Shown here in pieces: positions 24,697-27,697 of a DNA stretch of 27,697 nucleotides. Below the pieces are notes generated by a model. It ran no database searches. It saw only the letters and a list, made by a program, of their open reading frames with translations, and was not told the DNA's origin. This stretch comes from JAGLHV01 sp023143305 [NCBI: Clostridia bacterium]. Lineage in GTDB: Bacteria; CBDUZB01; JAGLHV01. A program made the position numbers and the translations under genes. Every line of letters begins with the position of its first letter. Positions within the stretch are counted from its first letter, which is position 1. The stretch covers positions 1-27,697 of the forward strand of contig DAOVVV010000032.1 of NCBI GenBank assembly GCA_030637025.1, read 5' to 3'.

Positions 24697-25851
24697 ATGC
24701 TTAAGGAATTAGGAAAATATAAAATAATTAAACAACTTAGTACAGGAAGCGCAGCTAATATTTATTTAGCAGTGCAAAAGAATCTGGAAAGACAGGTTGT
24801 TATTAAACAGTTAATGCGGGAATTTTCTCTGCATAAAAAACTGGTTGCCCGCTTTGAACAAGAAGCAAAGATAATTTCTTCCCTGCGGTATGATTCTATT
24901 ATTCATATTTACGATTACTGGAAAAAAGGTAATTCTTACTATATTGTGATGGAATACGTTTCCGGTAAGACCCTTAAAGAAATCCTCTTTCATTCTTCCT
25001 CCTTTCCTTTACCGGAAGGGTTAATCCTTTTCTACGAAATTATTAAAGCTCTGGAATATGCTCATAATCAGGGAGTTGTTCACCGTGATTTAAAACCGGC
25101 TAATATTATGATTTCTGAAGAGGGAAGGTTGAAAATTTTAGACTTTGGTATTGCTCATGTTGTGGAAAAAAATATGACGAACATGGGTGTAATTATCGGA
25201 ACTTATTCTTATATGTCTCCGGAACAGGCGGTGGGGAATAAAATAGATCACCGTTCGGATATTTTTTCTTTAGGGATAGTAATGTATGAACTTTTAAGCG
25301 GGAAAAAGCCTTTTAAAAAAGATGAACAGGGAGAAGTGACTGAGAAAATAATTAACCAAAAACCCCTTTCCGTAAGGAAAATTAATTCCCAAATTCCCTG
25401 GGGGGTAGGGAGAATTATAAAAAAATGTTTGAGAAAGAAACCGAATAAACGATTTCAGAATATGGGGCAAATTAAAAAAAAGTTAGAAAAATATATTCGT
25501 AAATTACCCCTGGACCATCAGTCAGTGCTAAAGAAATTTGTAGAAGATTCAACCCCATTACCTGACCAAAAGACCATTTTAATGGAGAAAATAGAAAAGA
25601 AAGAAAAAAAAGAGAAAAAAACAAAGAAGAAAAAAAGTAAAATAAAAGAAAAAATAGCAAAGCTTAAAGCTTTTTTCCAAATAAAAAATAAACCGCGTTT
25701 AAAATTTTTCATAATAACATTATTATTATTTATTCTCTTTGTCGAGGTAGAATTTATCTTTAACTATTTTAATATTACCTTTAAGATACAAAAAGAATGG
25801 GTAATATCTTTAGGTAAATGGATTTTTTCCATTATGAAAAAAATTTCCTAA
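24697..25851 (+). CDS. Membrane-anchored Ser/Thr protein kinase (Hanks type)
   Basis: 384 aa. The kinase domain (about 8-270) has catalytic K37 in VVIKQ, HRDLKPAN with D131, DFG at 149-151 and YMSPEQ in the activation segment. The glycine loop is LSTGSAANIY, keeping only the middle Gly; this is atypical, but all other catalytic residues are intact. A lysine/glutamate-rich juxtamembrane stretch (about 298-330) precedes one TM helix (about 337-355). Only about 29 residues follow outside, with no PASTA or other sensor domain. DQKTIL (T293) in the linker repeats the K-T-[VI]-[FL] motif of the FHA protein and is a likely autophosphorylation site. It is translated from the same operon as the PP2C gene. 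External signals may come through the FHA-propeller protein instead. Confidence 0.93.
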   Translation: MLKELGKYKIIKQLSTGSAANIYLAVQKNLERQVVIKQLMREFSLHKKLVARFEQEAKIISSLRYDSIIHIYDYWKKGNSYYIVMEYVSGKTLKEILFHSSSFPLPEGLILFYEIIKALEYAHNQGVVHRDLKPANIMISEEGRLKILDFGIAHVVEKNMTNMGVIIGTYSYMSPEQAVGNKIDHRSDIFSLGIVMYELLSGKKPFKKDEQGEVTEKIINQKPLSVRKINSQIPWGVGRIIKKCLRKKPNKRFQNMGQIKKKLEKYIRKLPLDHQSVLKKFVEDSTPLPDQKTILMEKIEKKEKKEKKTKKKKSKIKEKIAKLKAFFQIKNKPRLKFFIITLLLFILFVEVEFIFNYFNITFKIQKEWVISLGKWIFSIMKKIS

Positions 25852-25870
25852 AGCACTTCTCGTATTGCGA

Positions 25871-25885
25871 TCCGGTACCCCCGGA
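25871..25885 (+). terminator. Small hairpin after the kinase gene, weak terminator candidate
   Basis: TCCGG-taccc-CCGGA forms a 5-bp GC-rich stem 20 bp after the kinase stop. The following tract (AAAGTTT) is a poor U-run, so termination here may be inefficient or absent. Confidence 0.3.
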
Positions 25886-25949
25886 AAAGTTTAATATAAA
25901 TGAGTCTATATAAATATTGAAAAAAAAGTTTAAATAGGTTTGCTTAATG

Positions 25950-26002
25950 AAGCAAAATATATTTTTTTCTGGAGGCGTAATTTTAATTAGGATATTTTGC
26001 TT
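25950..26002. repeat. 11-bp inverted repeat with a 31-bp spacer
   Basis: AAGCAAAATAT (25950-25960) and its exact reverse complement (25992-26002) flank a segment containing CTGGAGGCG. It lies in the 227-bp gap before the propeller gene. It may be an RNA stem or a binding site. No ORF follows the internal GGAGG at usable spacing. Nothing else was recognised in this gap. Confidence 0.4.
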
Positions 26003-26078
26003 TTATTTTGTTGATTTTTTGGTAGAGGTAAGAAGAGAGGGCAGGATAAAAATAAAACAGATAGGGTAATTATTTCAG

Positions 26079-27697
26079 GTGAAAAGAAAATATTTAACAT
26101 TTTATAAAATAGGATTATTTTTTTTGGTTTATCTTGGATTTATGTTTATTTTTAATATTAAAGTTTGGGCGGGAACATTGATTACTCTTTCTTCGACAAG
26201 CTATGACAGGGGTAATAGTGAGATAGCGAACGGAGTGGCGGCAGATAGTAATAATAATATTATTATTACCGGAGAAAGTTACAACGGAACAAATTATGAT
26301 TGGTTTACCATAAAATATGATAGTAATTTAGTAATTATTAGTTCGATAGTTTATGATGCGGGTGGTTCAAATGACGAGTTAGCATATGACGTGACTGTAG
26401 ACGGTAATGATAATATTATTGTTACCGGGTATAGTAATAATGGAATAAATGATAATTATTTTACCATAAAATATGATAATAATTTAGTAGTTATTACTTC
26501 GGCAGGTTATGATGGGGGTGGTGATGACGTAGCGTATGGAGTGACGGTAGATGGTAATAATAATATTATTGTTGCCGGATATACTACTATTATTATTGGA
26601 CTAGATCGGGATTATTTAACCATAAAATATGATAGCAATTTAGTGATTATTTCTTCGGTAGCTTATGATGTGAGTAATTTTGATTATGCGGAGGGAGTGG
26701 CGACGGATGATAATAATAATATTATTGTTACCGGAAAAGTAAATGATGATTATTTAACCGTAAAATATGATAGTAATTTAATGGTTATTTCTTCGGCGAC
26801 CTATGATGGGTTTAGTGCTGATTGGGCGTATGGAGTTACGGCAGATAGTAATAATGATATTATTGTTACCGGAGAAAGGTTCAACGGAACAGAGTATGAT
26901 TATTTAACTATAAAATATGATAGTAATTTAGTAGTTATTTCTTCAGTGGCCTATGATGGGGGTAGCAATGATTATGCGGAGGGGGTGACGACAGATGACA
27001 CTAATAATATTATTGTTGTCGGAGGAAGTAGGATTGGAGGAGATTATGATTATTTTACTATAAAATATGATAGTAATTTAGTAGTTATTTCTTCGGCGGT
27101 CTATGATGGGAGTAATTTGGATGAGGCGTACGCAGTAACGACGGATGGCAATAATAATATTATTGTTACCGGGGTTCATAATAGTTCAGGAAATTATGAT
27201 TATTTTACCATAAAATATCTTGGTTCACCTCAGGTATTTTCTCTTTCTCCTTTCTTTGCCTTTTCCGGAGAGACATTATATATTGTTGTTAACGGTTTAA
27301 ATTTTTATAATGGGGCTGATATTATGTTTAGTGGCACAGGAATAACTATAAATTCGGTTGATTTTATTAGTGCTACTCAATTGCGAGCTAATATTACCAT
27401 TGATGATAATGCTTTTTCCGGCAGCAGGGATATTACGGTGGCTAATATTGATGAAGCAACAGGGATATTGGCAGGAGGATTTGAAATCAGGGGAAACATT
27501 AGTTATCAGGAGGAAGATGATTCTCGTTTTGTTAAACTAACCCCGAAGATAATTACGCCTAACGGGGATGGAATAAATGATGTAGCTAATTTTATTTTTA
27601 CCAATCCTAATAACGAAACAGTTGAAGGAATGATATTTGATTTATCGGGCAGTGTGGTGAGGGATAACTTACCATCAAGTAGTATTACATCTTTAAC
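26079..27697 (+). CDS. Secreted SBBP-type seven-repeat beta-propeller protein, 3' end outside the window
   Basis: An open frame of 539 codons running off the window, starting at GTG 26079. An in-frame TAA lies just upstream, and ATAGGG about a dozen bases upstream may serve as SD. The first 31 residues form a signal peptide (KRK, a hydrophobic stretch, then VWA before Gly). Seven repeats of about 50 residues follow (Tyr at 42, 92, 144, 196, 242, 292, 342), each of the form YDxxxxDxAxGVTxDxNNNIIVTG then YDYFTIKYDSNLVVISS. This matches SBBP repeats. Residues 384-470 resemble an IPT/TIG-like Ig domain. The end, PKIITPNGDGINDVANF, is the start of a CHU_C or FlgD-like C-terminal module seen in surface and secreted proteins. 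The target is unknown. The reading frame is uninterrupted. Confidence 0.88.
   Translation, partial: MKRKYLTFYKIGLFFLVYLGFMFIFNIKVWAGTLITLSSTSYDRGNSEIANGVAADSNNNIIITGESYNGTNYDWFTIKYDSNLVIISSIVYDAGGSNDELAYDVTVDGNDNIIVTGYSNNGINDNYFTIKYDNNLVVITSAGYDGGGDDVAYGVTVDGNNNIIVAGYTTIIIGLDRDYLTIKYDSNLVIISSVAYDVSNFDYAEGVATDDNNNIIVTGKVNDDYLTVKYDSNLMVISSATYDGFSADWAYGVTADSNNDIIVTGERFNGTEYDYLTIKYDSNLVVISSVAYDGGSNDYAEGVTTDDTNNIIVVGGSRIGGDYDYFTIKYDSNLVVISSAVYDGSNLDEAYAVTTDGNNNIIVTGVHNSSGNYDYFTIKYLGSPQVFSLSPFFAFSGETLYIVVNGLNFYNGADIMFSGTGITINSVDFISATQLRANITIDDNAFSGSRDITVANIDEATGILAGGFEIRGNISYQEEDDSRFVKLTPKIITPNGDGINDVANFIFTNPNNETVEGMIFDLSGSVVRDNLPSSSITSL
26202..27218 (+). repeat. Seven in-frame coding repeats of about 150 bp
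   Basis: Degenerate tandem repeats of 46-52 codons encoding the propeller blades. Each has a run of AAT codons followed by ATT codons, encoding N-N-N-I-I. This creates local AT palindromes; the one in the first repeat is exactly self-complementary over 22 bp (26248-26269). The repeats differ at many positions, so they are old coding repeats, not a recent tandem expansion. Confidence 0.85.

Noticed and set aside
25472-25712. Phe-rich minus-strand frames
   Set aside because: They are the antisense of the lysine/glutamate-rich linker of the kinase; the composition is a by-product of AAA/GAA codons.
26202-27218. Regular repeats about 150 bp apart, considered as a CRISPR or non-coding array
   Set aside because: They are degenerate, keep one open frame and encode recognisable propeller blades; no identical short repeats with unique spacers.
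27358-27540. Plus-strand 60-codon frame
   Set aside because: It lies in another frame inside the continuous propeller gene, whose composition and motifs are clear.

Overview
The window is AT-rich bacterial chromosome. It has dense, mostly plus-strand operons, Shine-Dalgarno sites upstream of most starts and sigma-70-like promoters. The block phoH-(pgpH-type)-ybeY-dgkA-recO-glyQ-glyS resembles the gene order of Firmicutes, Thermotogae and several uncultivated candidate phyla. The separate two-subunit glycyl-tRNA synthetase, the bacterial AspRS and HisRS, the FHA/PP2C/kinase cassette and the secreted propeller protein with a CHU_C/FlgD-like tail suggest a little-studied anaerobic or candidate-phylum bacterium. 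I cannot name it from sequence alone. No rRNA, tRNA, CRISPR array or intact transposon was seen.

Layout. 1-2660: dinB (Pol IV), probably leaderless, convergent with a Ste24-type M48 membrane protease. 2661-3182: a long spacer holding a frameshifted minus-strand gene remnant and a strong promoter for the next gene. 3183-4628: a REC-GAF-GGDEF diguanylate cyclase. 4629-4922: a spacer with a promoter followed by an intrinsic terminator, which may be a leader attenuator. 4923-6311: a protein I read as an archaeo-eukaryotic-type primase (AEP) fold joined to a PriL-like four-cysteine C-terminal domain. This is the most unusual gene in the window. 6378-10299: a sugar isomerase-like TIM barrel, hisS and aspS. 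10286-20257: the conserved phoH to glyS block, in which the place often held by cdd/era is taken by two tandem CNNM/CorC-like membrane proteins, and DgkA is fused to a PAP2 phosphatase. 20285-21598: a PLP-dependent alpha-oxoamine synthase. 21729-25851: a signalling operon (double-FHA transmembrane beta-propeller protein, PP2C phosphatase, membrane Ser/Thr kinase) behind a clear promoter with a perfect palindrome next to it. 26079 to the end: a secreted seven-repeat SBBP-type propeller protein, cut off by the window edge.

Functional themes are translation (three aminoacyl-tRNA synthetases, YbeY), DNA replication and repair (Pol IV, RecO, primase-like protein), nucleotide second messengers (c-di-GMP synthesis by the GGDEF protein, probable c-di-AMP hydrolysis by the HD protein), undecaprenyl lipid recycling (DgkA-PAP2) and Ser/Thr phosphorylation. 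In the phosphorylation operon a recurring acidic-K-T-[VIC]-[FL] motif occurs in both the FHA protein and the kinase, suggesting a phospho-switch wired within the operon.
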